Assembly (NCBI RefSeq): GCF_036634175.1
Contig: NZ_JAZIFX010000001.1
Span: 6,138,001 to 6,202,000 of the forward strand
DNA from: Streptomyces sp. P9-A2
Lineage (GTDB): Bacteria; Actinomycetota; Actinomycetes; Streptomycetales; Streptomycetaceae
Reading direction: 5' to 3'
Length of the DNA: 64,000 bases
This document shows positions 43,910-52,653 of the stretch, one piece after another. The stretch's first letter is position 1, and every line of letters begins with the position of its first letter. A program made the translations under genes and the position numbers. The notes beneath the pieces were generated by a model. That model worked only from the letters and a program-made list of their open reading frames with translations, ran no database searches and was not told the DNA's origin.

Positions 43910-44248
43910 TCACCAGCGCGTCTCGCCGGCGAAATACTTCGCTGCCCTCCGCAGGATCTCCCGCTCGGTCTCCAGCTCCCTGATCCGGGCCCTGAGCTGC
44001 TTGTTCTCTTCCTTCAGCACATCGTCGGAGGGTACATCGACGGCCTGCTCGACCCGCGGCAAGCGACTCGTGCCCGCCGCGCGGCCCTGCCGGGCCCGCT
44101 CGACCCGCACCCAGTTCCGCAGCGTTTCCCGGCTGACTCCGAGGTCCTTGCTGACACCCTCGAACGTATTCTTCGGGTCCGACAGGTACAGCGCGACAGC
44201 GTCCGCCTTGAACTCCGCCGAGTACACCTTCATCACCATCAGTGACAT
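43910..44248 (-). CDS. IS3-like orfA (HTH)
   Basis: A 112-aa HTH-plus-leucine-zipper protein (VYSAEFKADAVALYLSDP, VSRETLRNWVRVERA, EENKQLRARIRELETEREIL). It ends AGETRW* exactly at the ISAzo13 insertion, where the -1 frameshift to orfB would normally occur, so the fused transposase can no longer be made here. Confidence 0.9.
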   Translation of the reverse strand: MSLMVMKVYSAEFKADAVALYLSDPKNTFEGVSKDLGVSRETLRNWVRVERARQGRAAGTSRLPRVEQAVDVPSDDVLKEENKQLRARIRELETEREILRRAAKYFAGETRW

Positions 44249-44308
44249 CTCTTCCTCTGGACCCTCAAGGTCCAGTGTCCAAGGTGTCCACGATCCGGGG
44301 TGAAGCCC

Positions 44309-45041
44309 CGCTGCCGGTGTAGCCGCCGTCGGCCCACACCAGCTCCAGCCGGTGGTGGGCGTCGGCCACCCGCGCCAGCAGTTCCTTCGCGGCGGTGCGG
44401 TCCCCGGTATCCGCGGCGGTGACCATCACGCCCAGCAGCAGGCCGAGGGTGTCGACCACGACGTGCCGTTTGCGCCCGTTGACCAGTTTGCCGCCGTCGA
44501 AGCCGCGGCTGTCGGTGCCGACCACGGCGTCCGCCTTGATGGACTGGGAGTCGATCACTCCGGCCGTCGGCTCCGCGTCCCGGCCCAGCTTCTCGCGGAC
44601 CTTCGCGCGCAGCCGGTCGTGGAACTCCTGGACCAGGGCGTGGTCGCGCCAGCGGCGGAAGAACGCGTACACCCGGTCCCACGGCGGGAAGTCGGCGGGC
44701 ATCGCCCGCCACTTGATCCCGTTGTCGACGAGGTAGCGGACCGCATCGAGCACCTGCCGGTGGCAGTACCCCTCGGGCCGGCCGCCCCGCCCCTGGAGCC
44801 AGGCCGGCACCGGCAGCAGCGGCCGGACGGCCGTCCACTCCGCGTCCGTCATGTCGGTCGGGTACCGGCGCTGCCGCTCGGGCCGGTCGGCCGCGTTGCC
44901 GTACACGTGCGCGAGGCAATCACACGATGGAGCAGCCGGGTTGGACTGCCCGCCCATCGACACGGAAGACTGCGGCACCGGGGCCTCCTGTTGCTCTATG
45001 GATTCGACACCCACGAGCTGTTCAGGAGGCCCCGCCTTCAT
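44309..45041 (-). pseudogene. IS5-type transposase, 3' end lost
   Basis: It encodes the first ~244 residues of a transposase (DMTDAEWTAVRPLLPVPAWL, GVIDSQSIKADAVVGTDSRG, VDTLGLLLGVMVTAADTGDR, ELVWADGGYTGS). It then runs into the IS3-like terminal repeat and stops ~15 codons later. The missing C-terminal part (~40-50 residues) is not on the far side of the IS3-like element, so a deletion or rearrangement followed insertion. Its upstream end (45042-45122) recurs inverted near 57.6 kb. Confidence 0.85.
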
Positions 45042-45124
45042 GCCCTCACCCCGGCAGGATCACCCGACCGGGAACCCGCGTTCGACCACCACCGCTCAAG
45101 ATCGAAAAGACAACAGCTTCTCAG

Positions 45125-46965
45125 CTTGACTCTGTCGGGGATCTTGGAGTTTCGCGGTGCGGCAGCGTGGTCAACGGGCATGCTCGGGTAGTTCCGGTTA
45201 CCGATGCAGCTGTCGAGGTGCCCGTTGTCCCTCCGTCCCCGTTCCGGTGAGCAAGTCCCGCCTCTGACCGTGCAGATCGCGCGGGCGAGCAACCCGGACG
45301 GCACGACGGCAATATGGGTGCGGGACCGCCTCGACGGGCTGTGGCGCGACGAGGACTTCGCCGACTGGTACCCGCGTGACGGGCGTCCGGGCCTCTCGCC
45401 CGCTCAACTGGCCACTGTCTGCGTGCTGCAGTTCCTGCTCGGCCTGTCGGACCGGCAGGCTGCCGAGGCGGTGCGCTGCCGCATCGACTTCAAGTACGCG
45501 ATGGCCATGGAGCTGGACGACTCCGGCTTCCACCACAGCGTGCTGGCCGACTTCCGCGACCGCCTCACCGAAGGCGACCGAGCTGACCACCTCCTCGACC
45601 TCGTACTTGCCCGTCTCAAGGAGTCCGGCCTGGTGCGCGAGCGCACCACACAGCGCACCGACTCCACCCACGTCCTGGCCGCGGTGCGCGACCTGACCCG
45701 CCTGGAACTGATCACCGAGGCGGTACGCGCCGCACTGGAAGAAGTCGCCGGCACCTCTCCTCACCTGCTGGACGAACTGGTCGACGAGGACTGGGCACGC
45801 CGCTACGGCCGACCGGTCCGCCTGGGCAAGAACCCCACCAAGCCCCAGACCAGGATCCTCGCCACCGGAAACGACGCCGTCCGGCTCCTGGAACACCTCT
45901 ACCAGCACGGTTCAGACCGCACATCCGGCCCCCGTGTCCAGGCCCTGCGCCAGATCATGGTGCAGAACTACCACCGCGACACCGCAGGCCGCCTGCGCTG
46001 GCGCACCGCCGAGACGGAAGGCGGGCCCGGACTGCCGCCCTCATCCCAGGCGATCGTCTCTCCCTACGACACCTCGGCCCGCTACGCACGCCACGGACAC
46101 ATCATCAGCTGGAAGGGGTTCTCCGCTCACCTGACCGAGACCTGCGCCCCCGACGGCCCCAACGTGATCACGGACGTGGCCACCACTGCGGCCACCACGC
46201 ACGACAGTAAAGTCTTGCCCGGCATCCACACCCGCCTGCACCGCCGCGGCCTGCTGCCCGCCGAGCACTTGGTCGACAGCGGCTACACCTCCCTGGTCCA
46301 CCTGGACCAGGCCACCCGACAACATCAGGTCACCGTCACCGGACCGCTGCCCGGCAACCCCACCCGCCAGCACCGCCGAGGCGAGGGCTTCGGCCGGGAC
46401 GACTTCCACATCGACTACGACCGCCGGCAAGTCACCTGCCCCCAGGGCCAGGTCAGCCAGGGCTGGCACGGCCCCTACCCGACCTCCTCACCCACCGCGG
46501 CCCCGCTGATCGTGGCGAAGTTCGCCAAGAGCCAGTGCCACCCTTGCCCCGTCCGCGCCCGGTGCACCAGCTCGCGCGACGGCTCACGGAACGTCGGCTT
46601 TCCGCCGCGCAAGCTCCGTGACCTCCAAGTCCGCGTCCGGGACGAGCAGCAGACGCCTGAATGGAAGACCCGCTACGCGGTCCGCTCCGGAGTAGAGGGC
46701 ACGGTCAACGAGTTCGCCCACGGTCACGGCATGCGCCGCTGCCGCTACCGCGGCCAAGAGAAAGCCCACGTCCAGCACGTCCTGACTGCCATCGCCGTCA
46801 ACATCGAGCGCCTCAGCAGACTGCCACCGACCACGCAAGCGCCCCCGTCCCGCCAGCCGACCGCCTTCCAAAACTACCTCGACCAGCACAAAATCCCCCG
46901 GCCGAAGTCCTGGCGAAAACTCGGCAGTTAACCCCGGAAGTTCCAAGATCCCCGACAGAGTCAAG
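45125..46965 (+). mobile_element. IS1182-type element
   Basis: Inverted repeats CTTGACTCTGTCGGGGATCT (45125) and its complement (to 46965) are perfect over ~24 bp. One transposase fills the interior. No obvious target duplication. Confidence 0.88.
45204..46931 (+). CDS. IS1182-family transposase
   Basis: A 575-aa transposase with the IS1182 layout: N-terminal DUF772-like part ([20 protein letters not shown]), core [20 protein letters not shown] (first Asp), [14 protein letters not shown] (second Asp), a CPVRARC cysteine-containing insert, and the C-terminal [20 protein letters not shown] (Glu). Complete frame; may be active. Confidence 0.93.
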   Translation: MQLSRCPLSLRPRSGEQVPPLTVQIARASNPDGTTAIWVRDRLDGLWRDEDFADWYPRDGRPGLSPAQLATVCVLQFLLGLSDRQAAEAVRCRIDFKYAMAMELDDSGFHHSVLADFRDRLTEGDRADHLLDLVLARLKESGLVRERTTQRTDSTHVLAAVRDLTRLELITEAVRAALEEVAGTSPHLLDELVDEDWARRYGRPVRLGKNPTKPQTRILATGNDAVRLLEHLYQHGSDRTSGPRVQALRQIMVQNYHRDTAGRLRWRTAETEGGPGLPPSSQAIVSPYDTSARYARHGHIISWKGFSAHLTETCAPDGPNVITDVATTAATTHDSKVLPGIHTRLHRRGLLPAEHLVDSGYTSLVHLDQATRQHQVTVTGPLPGNPTRQHRRGEGFGRDDFHIDYDRRQVTCPQGQVSQGWHGPYPTSSPTAAPLIVAKFAKSQCHPCPVRARCTSSRDGSRNVGFPPRKLRDLQVRVRDEQQTPEWKTRYAVRSGVEGTVNEFAHGHGMRRCRYRGQEKAHVQHVLTAIAVNIERLSRLPPTTQAPPSRQPTAFQNYLDQHKIPRPKSWRKLGS

Positions 46966-47024
46966 AGTAGGGTCGGGGGCTGGAAACGGAGCGGAAGCCA
47001 CCGCGCCAGTCCCCGACCCTACTC
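46965..47024. repeat. 19-bp inverted repeat beside the IS1182 end
   Basis: GAGTAGGGTCGGGGGCTGG (46965-46983) pairs with CCAGTCCCCGACCCTACTC (47006-47024) with one mismatch. It could be a terminator or the remnant of another element end. Confidence 0.65.
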
Positions 47025-47638
47025 AGGTGCCGGTGAGGGATGCTGTGCATGCGGGGTGCCTCGCTGCACCCTCACCGGCCTCAGCCGCGCTGCCGTCGTG
47101 TGTCGTCGACCAGAATCAGCCGCGGCGGTCGGCCCGTGGCGGCGGCTTCGGAGCCCTCAGCTTGGGAAGCTCGGGTTTTCCGGCGGTAGTTGCTGCGCTG
47201 ACCTGCGGCGGATCGGCGTTGGAGCTCTGGTCGCTCCGGTGGCCGGTCCCCGTTGTTCCCCGTGGTTCACCGCAGGATCTGGCACGCCAATGGTATGACC
47301 CGTTCGCTCTGCCGCTCTCAGGGCTGAGGCTCGGGTTCGGGTGTCTGAGCCTCAGCCCACGAAAGTCAGCCACGATGATGGGTGCGTCGACGAATCAGGC
47401 GCGCGTGTGTCTCGCTGCACCCCCACCGGGTCTCAGCCACGCTGCTTGATGTCGTCCGTCAGGGCAAGCGGCGCCGGCGGAACCGTTGAGGGGGAAGGCA
47501 TTGAGCAAATGACGTAGTTGTCCGCCACTGTTCGTCTGGGTCATCGTTGAATTAAAAGGCAACATTGCCACTGGTAAATCATTGCTGATTCTATCAATGA
47601 GTCTTTGCCAGTAACGGATCATGACGTTGCGTGATCGT
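47025..47638. other. Non-coding patch between IS elements
   Basis: About 600 bases without a convincing gene. Two diverged copies of one ~45-base segment (TCGCTGCACCC then CTCAGCC, near 47060 and 47407) suggest old IS ends. An AT-rich stretch at 47540-47620 differs from the surrounding composition. Confidence 0.5.
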
Positions 47639-48465
47639 TCAGATGGTGCGGTCGTACTCGAGCTGGAGCAGGACGAGGGCTGCAGCGGCGATCTGCGTGA
47701 TCCGGCTGGGGTCGGGCTGACCCTGCGCAGGGCCTTGAAGGTGGTCTTGAGCAGGGAGTTGGCGCGCTCGCAGACGCCGTGGATGTCGCGGATGACCTTG
47801 TTGTAGGTCTGCTGGGTCTCGGTCGGCTTGCCGCCCGCGGGCTTCTTGTGCGGGTGGCGGAAGCCGTCGCCGGCGTTCTCGTAGCCGAGGTCGACCAGGG
47901 GCGGCATGTCCAGTTCGGCGGCGATGCGGCCCAGAGCGTCGATCAGGCCGTGGCGGCGGGCGCAGGTGGTGTCGTGCTCGCGGCCCGGCCGGACCGGTGA
48001 GACCCAGATCGGCCAGCCGTCCGGGGTGGCGATGACCTGCACATTTCCTCCGTGGTGCTTGTGCTTCCCGGACCACCACAGGTCCGCGCCGTTGGGGCCG
48101 GGGGCGGCGACGCGGTCGGTGCGGATGACGGTGCCGTCGAGGTTGAGATGCGTCAGCCCGGCCGCCTTCGCGCGCTCCAGCGCGGTCGCGAGGTCCGGTG
48201 CCCCGGCGGACAGCACGGTCAGTCCTTCGTGGAGGTAGCAATAGGCGGTGGAGGTCGACAGTCCGTTGTCGCAGGCGAGTTGGGACAGGCGGGTGCCGTC
48301 GATGAACCAGCGCAGGATGAGCACCGCCTGCTTGAAGCACCCCGGTGCACGCCGTCCCTTGCGGGTCCTGGCCGCGATCCGGTGGCCGTGCAGCAGTCGG
48401 GCCAGGTGCTCGGCGGTGGACCGCTTCACATCGAGCACGGCGGTGTATGTGACACTGGTCGGCAC
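47639..48465 (-). pseudogene. Frameshifted DDE transposase (IS5/DDE_Tnp_4-like)
   Basis: From GTG 48465 the product reads through NLDGTVIRTDRVAAP, WWSGKHKHHGGNVQVI and DLGYENAGDGF to CERANSLLKTTFKALRRVS. The frame then shifts: the expected end PDPSRITQIAAAALVLLQLE is in another frame and stops at 47639, while the original frame runs on into unrelated residues. One indel near 47720 explains this, so the gene is probably inactive. Confidence 0.8.
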
Positions 48466-48466
48466 G

Positions 48467-48521
48467 TAAGGCCCCTCGGTCGGATCTTTCTGTCGCAAGA
48501 TCGTTCCTACCAGGGGCCTTA
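48467..48521. repeat. TAAGGCCCCT inverted repeat upstream of the decayed transposase
   Basis: TAAGGCCCCT at 48467 and AGGGGCCTTA at 48512 flank a 35-base loop. It may represent the IS terminal region. Confidence 0.6.
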
Positions 48522-48896
48522 TGCCTGCCCGGACTTGGGGATGCCATGGGCCGCAGTGCCGGCATTGCGATCACAGCGAGCAACCACCGCTTACCGGGAA
48601 GGGCTCAATGCTCGCCGATGTGCTGATTGGTCCACCAGCGAGTAGCCTTAGGAATGCAGGTGCTAATTGCCGCCGCACCCAGCTGCCATCCACCCCTGTG
48701 AAAGTGACTTTCCTGGGTAGGATTGTGGTATACGACATGGCGGGCGAAAGTCGAGTGTAGCAGTTGGCTAGCGCCGTACCGCCATTGAATCGTAAACGCG
48801 ATTTCCCGCAGGTTCAGGTATTTCATGGGCTCACTCGATTGGATGCAATATATCCATGCGAAGCCTGCCCTGGAATCATGTGGTAAGGAGAGCGTC
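48522..48896. other. AT-richer leader of the tachylectin-like gene
   Basis: About 375 bases with no gene and lower GC than its neighbours, probably recently acquired DNA. A 13-bp palindrome GAAAGT-G-ACTTTC (48700-48712) with a second GAAAGT near 48746 could be an operator. Confidence 0.45.
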
Positions 48897-49727
48897 ATGG
48901 GCTTTACTCAACTCGCTTCGGGTGACATCGGAATTATCTATGGCATACATAACGATGGGCGTCTGCTGTTCTACAAGGACGAGTCGCGTGACGGAAGCAA
49001 CGCAGCCGACGGGTCGACTGGATGGTCTCGCAACACCGGCCACCAAATCGGCCAGCACTTCGAAGGTGCCAGGCTGCTCACCGGCAGTGGCGACGGAACC
49101 CTGTACGTGGTGCACCAGGACGGGCGTCTGCTGTTCTACAAGGACGAGTCGCGTGACGGAAGCAACGCAGCCGACGGGTCGACTGGATGGTCTCGCAACA
49201 CCGGCCACCAAATCGGCCAGCACTTCGAAGGTGCCAGGCTGCTCACCGGCAGTGGCGACGGAACCCTGTACGTGGTGCACCAGGACGGGCGTCTGCTGTT
49301 CTACAAGGACGAGTCGCGTGACGGAAGCAACGCAGCCGACGGGTCGACTGGATGGTCTCGCAACACCGGCCACCAAATCGGCCAGCACTTCGAAGGTGCC
49401 AGGCTGCTCACCGGCAGTGGCGACGGAACCCTGTACGTGGTGCACCAGGACGGGCGTCTGCTGTTCTACAAGGACGAGTCGCGTGACGGAAGCAACGCAG
49501 CCGACGGGTCGACTGGATGGTCTCGCAACACCGGCCACCAAATCGGCCAGCACTTCGAAGCGATCAAGCAAATCGTTGGCGGCGGAGACGGAGTTCTCTA
49601 CGCCGTGCACCAGGACGGGCGCCTGCTGTTCTTCAAGGACGATTTCCGCGACGGGAGTAACGCACCCGACGGCTCAACAGGATGGTCGAAGGGCTCAGGA
49701 AACCAGGTTGGACAAGGTTGGGCTTAA
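48897..49727 (+). CDS. Tachylectin-like five-bladed beta-propeller protein
   Basis: A 276-aa protein built of five 55-residue repeats, each with DGRLLFYKDESRDGSN, GSTGWS and GHQIGQHFE. Tachylectin-2 and its bacterial relatives are five-bladed propellers that bind N-acetyl sugars; five repeats here match that blade number. There is no signal peptide or membrane helix, so it is cytoplasmic or leaves by a non-classical route. The ATG at 48897 has AAGGAG nearby and is preferred to an earlier in-frame start. Ligand and role are unknown; it is isolated between a decayed IS and a hairpin repeat. Confidence 0.85.
   Translation: MGFTQLASGDIGIIYGIHNDGRLLFYKDESRDGSNAADGSTGWSRNTGHQIGQHFEGARLLTGSGDGTLYVVHQDGRLLFYKDESRDGSNAADGSTGWSRNTGHQIGQHFEGARLLTGSGDGTLYVVHQDGRLLFYKDESRDGSNAADGSTGWSRNTGHQIGQHFEGARLLTGSGDGTLYVVHQDGRLLFYKDESRDGSNAADGSTGWSRNTGHQIGQHFEAIKQIVGGGDGVLYAVHQDGRLLFFKDDFRDGSNAPDGSTGWSKGSGNQVGQGWA
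48948..49727 (+). repeat. 165-bp tandem repeat x5 coding the propeller blades
   Basis: The marker GTCTGCTGTTC recurs at 48961, 49126, 49291 and 49456, with a GCCTGCTGTTC variant at 49621: exact 165-base steps. The first four units are almost identical in DNA, including third codon positions; the fifth is diverged and forms the end cap. This points to recent tandem amplification. Confidence 0.95.
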
Positions 49728-49826
49728 CATGGCCTTCGAGGTCGGGGCCTCCCGCCCCGGCTTCGACTGTGCCTTCGAACTGCCATTTCAACCGATGGCC
49801 TCTGTCGCGATGTAACCCCTCGATGG

Positions 49827-49954
49827 CATCAGGCGGCTGATTGTTGAGAGCGCGGCCCGGACGCCGGCCGGGCAGGAGCGGGGCGGAGACAGGAGTGCAG
49901 GCCTGGCCGGGGGCCGGGCCGCGCGCGGGGAGCGGAGCGAGCCGCCTTGAACCC
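49827..49954. repeat. Left copy of an AGGCGGCT...AGCCGCCT hairpin repeat
   Basis: It starts CATCAGGCGGCTG, contains CGCCGGCCGGGC and ends GAGCCGCCTTGA, so the ends pair. A shorter relative in the same orientation lies at 57464-57535. The two bracket the 49.8-57.5 kb island. Confidence 0.6.
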
Positions 49955-49971
49955 GTAAATAAGGTTGTAAC

Positions 49972-51066
49972 TCAGTCGTCGGATGTGATGCGCCACAAGG
50001 GAGCTGCGTACTGCTCCGGACGGTTGCTGATGAGCAGTTGGCGTAGGGCGTCCCTGTAAGAGCCACTGAGGTTCAGGGCCTCGGTGATGTGGCGGAACGT
50101 CGTGTGGGTGACTCCGCGGGTTCGGGCCTCGCTCTGGAACTGGTCGAGCCGAGACAGCGCGTCGTCGGGGTCCAGCTCCGTCGGTGGCCGCTCAGTGAGC
50201 CAGGATGCCTTGTTGCGTTCGTAGTCGATTTCCGAGAAGCCGCAGATCTCGCGGCTGTATGCCTCGGCCTGATCCAGGGTGGCGGTCGTCATGATGGCGC
50301 GGGCCAGGCTGTTGCGGCTCACCGCGTCGTCCAGGTCGACCTCGTGGACCGTGGGTCCTTCGTCGGTGAGGGAGACGGGAAGGCCGGCGTCGCGCACCTC
50401 GCAGATGCCGCGGGCTCCTCGGGCTGTTGCGGCGAGCATGGCGGTGGCCTCCGAGGGGTGCCACTCCAGGATGCTGCCGATCGCCTCCACGTCCTCGGCC
50501 GTGAAGGTATGGACGAGGGTGCCGAGCAGGGGGCGCAGATCGTCGGGAGGGATTTCGCCGTCCAGCCCGGGGCCTGCGACCAGGAGCCGGATCGGGGCGT
50601 TGACCTGGCAGCAGGCGGCGAGGGTGAGGGCGTCGGCGAGTGGGCTTTTGAGGGTGGGTTCGTCGCCCTGGGCGAGGATGTCGCCGCCGACGTCGAGCAG
50701 ATCGATCGATGCCGGTGCGAGGTGGGACACCAGCTCTTCGAGTTGGCGGGTGATGCCCTCGACGCCGTGGTGAGGGTCGAGCAGGGCCAGCGTGTGCGGG
50801 AGCTCTGCCGCGAGGCGGGGGAGTGTGGAGCCCGCCGGGGCGATCGGTTGGGCCTCGGCCGGCACCGACCAGACGGACTGAGTGATGGGCTCGAGCCCTG
50901 TGAAGCTGTCGGCTCCTCGCGGTCCCGGGAGCGGGTCGATCAGGAGGCGGTCCCATGCGTACGTGAGGATCACCGCCTGGTCCTCGGCGCCGTAGAAGGC
51001 GGCGTGAAGCATGGAGGCGGCGACTGCGTCGCCCCCTCCTCCTGCTGCGACGATCAACCGCGTCAT
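49972..51066 (-). CDS. DUF1152 family protein
   Basis: A 364-aa protein starting MTRLIVAAGGGGDAVAASML, a glycine-rich nucleotide-binding-like turn. Further landmarks are SIDLLDVGGDILAQGDEPTL and the core LLVAGPGLDGEIPPDDL. It fits DUF1152, whose members resemble small-molecule enzymes of unknown substrate. The frame extends 21 codons upstream but the ATG at 51066 gives the family start. It is divergent from the GntR gene and shares its operator region, so it is a probable GntR target. Confidence 0.8.
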   Translation of the reverse strand: MTRLIVAAGGGGDAVAASMLHAAFYGAEDQAVILTYAWDRLLIDPLPGPRGADSFTGLEPITQSVWSVPAEAQPIAPAGSTLPRLAAELPHTLALLDPHHGVEGITRQLEELVSHLAPASIDLLDVGGDILAQGDEPTLKSPLADALTLAACCQVNAPIRLLVAGPGLDGEIPPDDLRPLLGTLVHTFTAEDVEAIGSILEWHPSEATAMLAATARGARGICEVRDAGLPVSLTDEGPTVHEVDLDDAVSRNSLARAIMTTATLDQAEAYSREICGFSEIDYERNKASWLTERPPTELDPDDALSRLDQFQSEARTRGVTHTTFRHITEALNLSGSYRDALRQLLISNRPEQYAAPLWRITSDD

Positions 51067-51090
51067 GCGTTCAGAGTACGGGTTCACGGG

Positions 51091-51116
51091 TTGGCCACTC
51101 ACCCTATAGTGGCCAA
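51091..51116. promoter_or_regulatory. GntR operator in the DUF1152/gntR divergent region
   Basis: TTGGCCACT and AGTGGCCAA are perfect 9-bp arms around eight bases containing CTATA. A further GCCACT half-site follows at about 51125-51130. The same AGTGGC/GCCACT words recur after the gntR gene. Confidence 0.7.
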
Positions 51117-51151
51117 AGGTCATAGCCACTTGGACGAGGAAGGGAGGGGAG

Positions 51152-51892
51152 ATGCCTCAGATCGAAGAGGCTCAGCCGAAGTATCTCCAGATCGCCCACT
51201 ACATCCGCGACCAGATCCTCCGGGGCGACCTGCGACCGGGGGACGAGGTCCCCTCGGAACGGCAGCTCGCCGCGGACTGGAAGGTGTCCCGACCCACGGC
51301 CGCGCGATCGCTGGAGGCGCTGAGCCATCAGGGCCTGGTCGAGAAGCGCCAAGGCTCAGGAACGTACGTGCGCAGCCTCGAAGTAAACCGGCGTGCACGC
51401 GAGTTGTACGGGCGCGCCCGGCAGACCGGGAAGATTTACACGCCCGGGGAGTACGCGGTGATCACTTCGGCCGGGTGGCTGGAGGCTCCGGAACATGTCG
51501 CCGAGGCCCTGGGTCTGGTGAAGGACCGCCGAGCCGTGCACCGCCGGCGCGTGACCAACAACCAGGACGGCCCGATCAACCTGTCCACCTCGTGGTTCGC
51601 TGCGGACATCGGCCAGCGCGCGCCCAAGCTCACGGACCCCGAGCGGATCCAGGAGGGGACGCTCATGTACGTCGAGCGGATGACTGGACGTCAAGGCAGT
51701 TATGCCGAGGACCGTATGTGTGCTCGGGCCGCCACGGACGAGGAGGCGGCCGACCTGCGGTTGGAGCCGGGATCCGCAGTTCTCATCGTCCATCACGTCG
51801 TCTTCGACCTCCAGGACCGCCCTCTGGAGTTCGCCGAAGCCACCTATCCGCCGCACCGCTGGGCGTTCGAGCAGGGCTACCCGCTCACCTGA
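51152..51892 (+). CDS. GntR-family regulator with UTRA domain (HutC subfamily)
   Basis: A 246-aa regulator. The winged helix is QIAHYIRDQILRGDLRPGDE with recognition region SERQLAADWKVSRPTAARSL and GLVEKRQGSGTYVR. The C-terminal UTRA ligand domain spans ~85-240 (AEDRMCARAATDEEAADLRL, LEFAEATYPPHRWAFE). It probably represses itself and both neighbours through the flanking AGTGGC-N4-GCCACT boxes. The ligand is unknown. Related regulators control conjugative functions of Streptomyces plasmids, but no transfer genes are visible here. Confidence 0.9.
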   Translation: MPQIEEAQPKYLQIAHYIRDQILRGDLRPGDEVPSERQLAADWKVSRPTAARSLEALSHQGLVEKRQGSGTYVRSLEVNRRARELYGRARQTGKIYTPGEYAVITSAGWLEAPEHVAEALGLVKDRRAVHRRRVTNNQDGPINLSTSWFAADIGQRAPKLTDPERIQEGTLMYVERMTGRQGSYAEDRMCARAATDEEAADLRLEPGSAVLIVHHVVFDLQDRPLEFAEATYPPHRWAFEQGYPLT

Positions 51893-51929
51893 CGACTCGC
51901 CAGTTGCGGCGAACCGCTTGCATCCTTGA

Positions 51930-51969
51930 AGTGGCTAATGCCACTATCCACGAAGTGGCTAAGGCCACT
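51930..51969. promoter_or_regulatory. Two AGTGGC-N4-GCCACT operators
   Basis: AGTGGCTAATGCCACT (51930-51945) and AGTGGCTAAGGCCACT (51954-51969) are 24 bases apart, centre to centre. They lie between gntR and the small zinc-motif gene, so the regulator likely also controls the downstream operon. Confidence 0.75.
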
Positions 51970-51990
51970 CGGAGGGGAAGGGGGCACGAC

Positions 51991-52164
51991 GTGACGAGTC
52001 GGCGGCCGGTGCAGGACGCGCGGTTAGCTTGCCGGGGGTGTCGGGGGCGCGGTTGGAAGCGCGTCGGTTCCCGGACGGCGCTGGCGCTCTCCACGGCCAA
52101 CGACCGCAGCCGTGCCACGTCGAAGCGGCGCTGTCTCGACTGCGACGGCAGCGGCAAGGAGTGA
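51991..52164 (+). CDS. 57-aa protein with two CxxC motifs
   Basis: A small basic protein starting at GTG 51991 after GGAGGGGAAGGGGG. It contains ACRGCRGRGWKRV and RCLDCDGSGK, two CxxCxGxG-like knuckles as in DnaJ zinc fingers, so it probably binds one Zn2+. It is encoded right after the GntR boxes and six bases before the next gene. Function unknown. Confidence 0.7.
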   Translation: MTSRRPVQDARLACRGCRGRGWKRVGSRTALALSTANDRSRATSKRRCLDCDGSGKE

Positions 52165-52170
52165 GCACGC

Positions 52171-52608
52171 ATGGCCTACACGATCGACCGTCACCCCTGC
52201 GAGGACTCACCTCGGCTCGGAGCGATGACCTTGCATCCGGAGCCCGAGTCCGTACCCCGCGCCCGGCGCTGGTTCCGGAAGTTCATCGCTCCCTACAACC
52301 CGGCCTGCTCGGTCGACGACTGCACACTGATGATCTCGGAGCTGGTGACCAACGCCATCCGCTACGGGAGGTCGGATGACCCCTGGCTGGTGCGGGTCGA
52401 GTGGTACCGCGAGGAAACCTCGCTCCGCGTCGACGTGCACAACCCGGGATTCCCGGCGAACGTACGGCTGCGGCACCCGGACGCCAACGAAGCTCACGGG
52501 CGGGGACTGCTCCTGGTCGATTCCATCGCCGACTCCTGGCACTCCGGGCCCAGCTGCCTCGGCGGAACGGTCGTCTCCTTCGTGGTCGCTGATGCCTGGC
52601 CGGCGTGA
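52171..52608 (+). CDS. RsbW-like ATP-binding regulatory protein
   Basis: A 145-aa HATPase_c_2 protein. The N-box is DCTLMISELVTNAIRYG, G1 VDVHNPG and G2 ANEAHGRGLLLVDSIADSW. It is of the same type as the protein at 154-684 but clearly a different lineage. It forms a likely operon with the zinc-motif gene under GntR control. Confidence 0.87.
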   Translation: MAYTIDRHPCEDSPRLGAMTLHPEPESVPRARRWFRKFIAPYNPACSVDDCTLMISELVTNAIRYGRSDDPWLVRVEWYREETSLRVDVHNPGFPANVRLRHPDANEAHGRGLLLVDSIADSWHSGPSCLGGTVVSFVVADAWPA

Positions 52609-52653
52609 TGGGATAGCCCACCTCTGTGAACCGCCCCGGGTTCGGTAGAGATC

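Larger units (their letters stand above)
39783..44308 (-). mobile_element. IS3-like element carrying two nested ISs
   Basis: The ends are 27-bp inverted repeats with two mismatches: left GGGGCTTGACCCTGGATCGT, right the complement of GGGGCTTCACCCCGGATCGT. Inside are orfA (43910-44248) and an orfB cut into two pieces by a 1429-bp IS5-like and a 1773-bp ISAzo13-like insertion. Removing both rejoins a continuous orfA/orfB. No clean target duplication is seen at the outer ends: the left flank is DUF4238, the right flank an IS5 transposase gene. Confidence 0.85.

Noticed and set aside
47116..47373. Small leftward ORF between IS elements
   Set aside because: No ribosome site, no recognisable motif, and composition like non-coding IS borders.
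48948..49727. CRISPR-like or tandem satellite array
   Set aside because: The 165-bp units are in one reading frame and encode propeller blades; there are no unique spacers.
50089..52164. 691-aa plus-strand frame across DUF1152 and gntR
   Set aside because: It is a shadow of two real genes except for its last 57 codons, which I call separately from GTG 51991.
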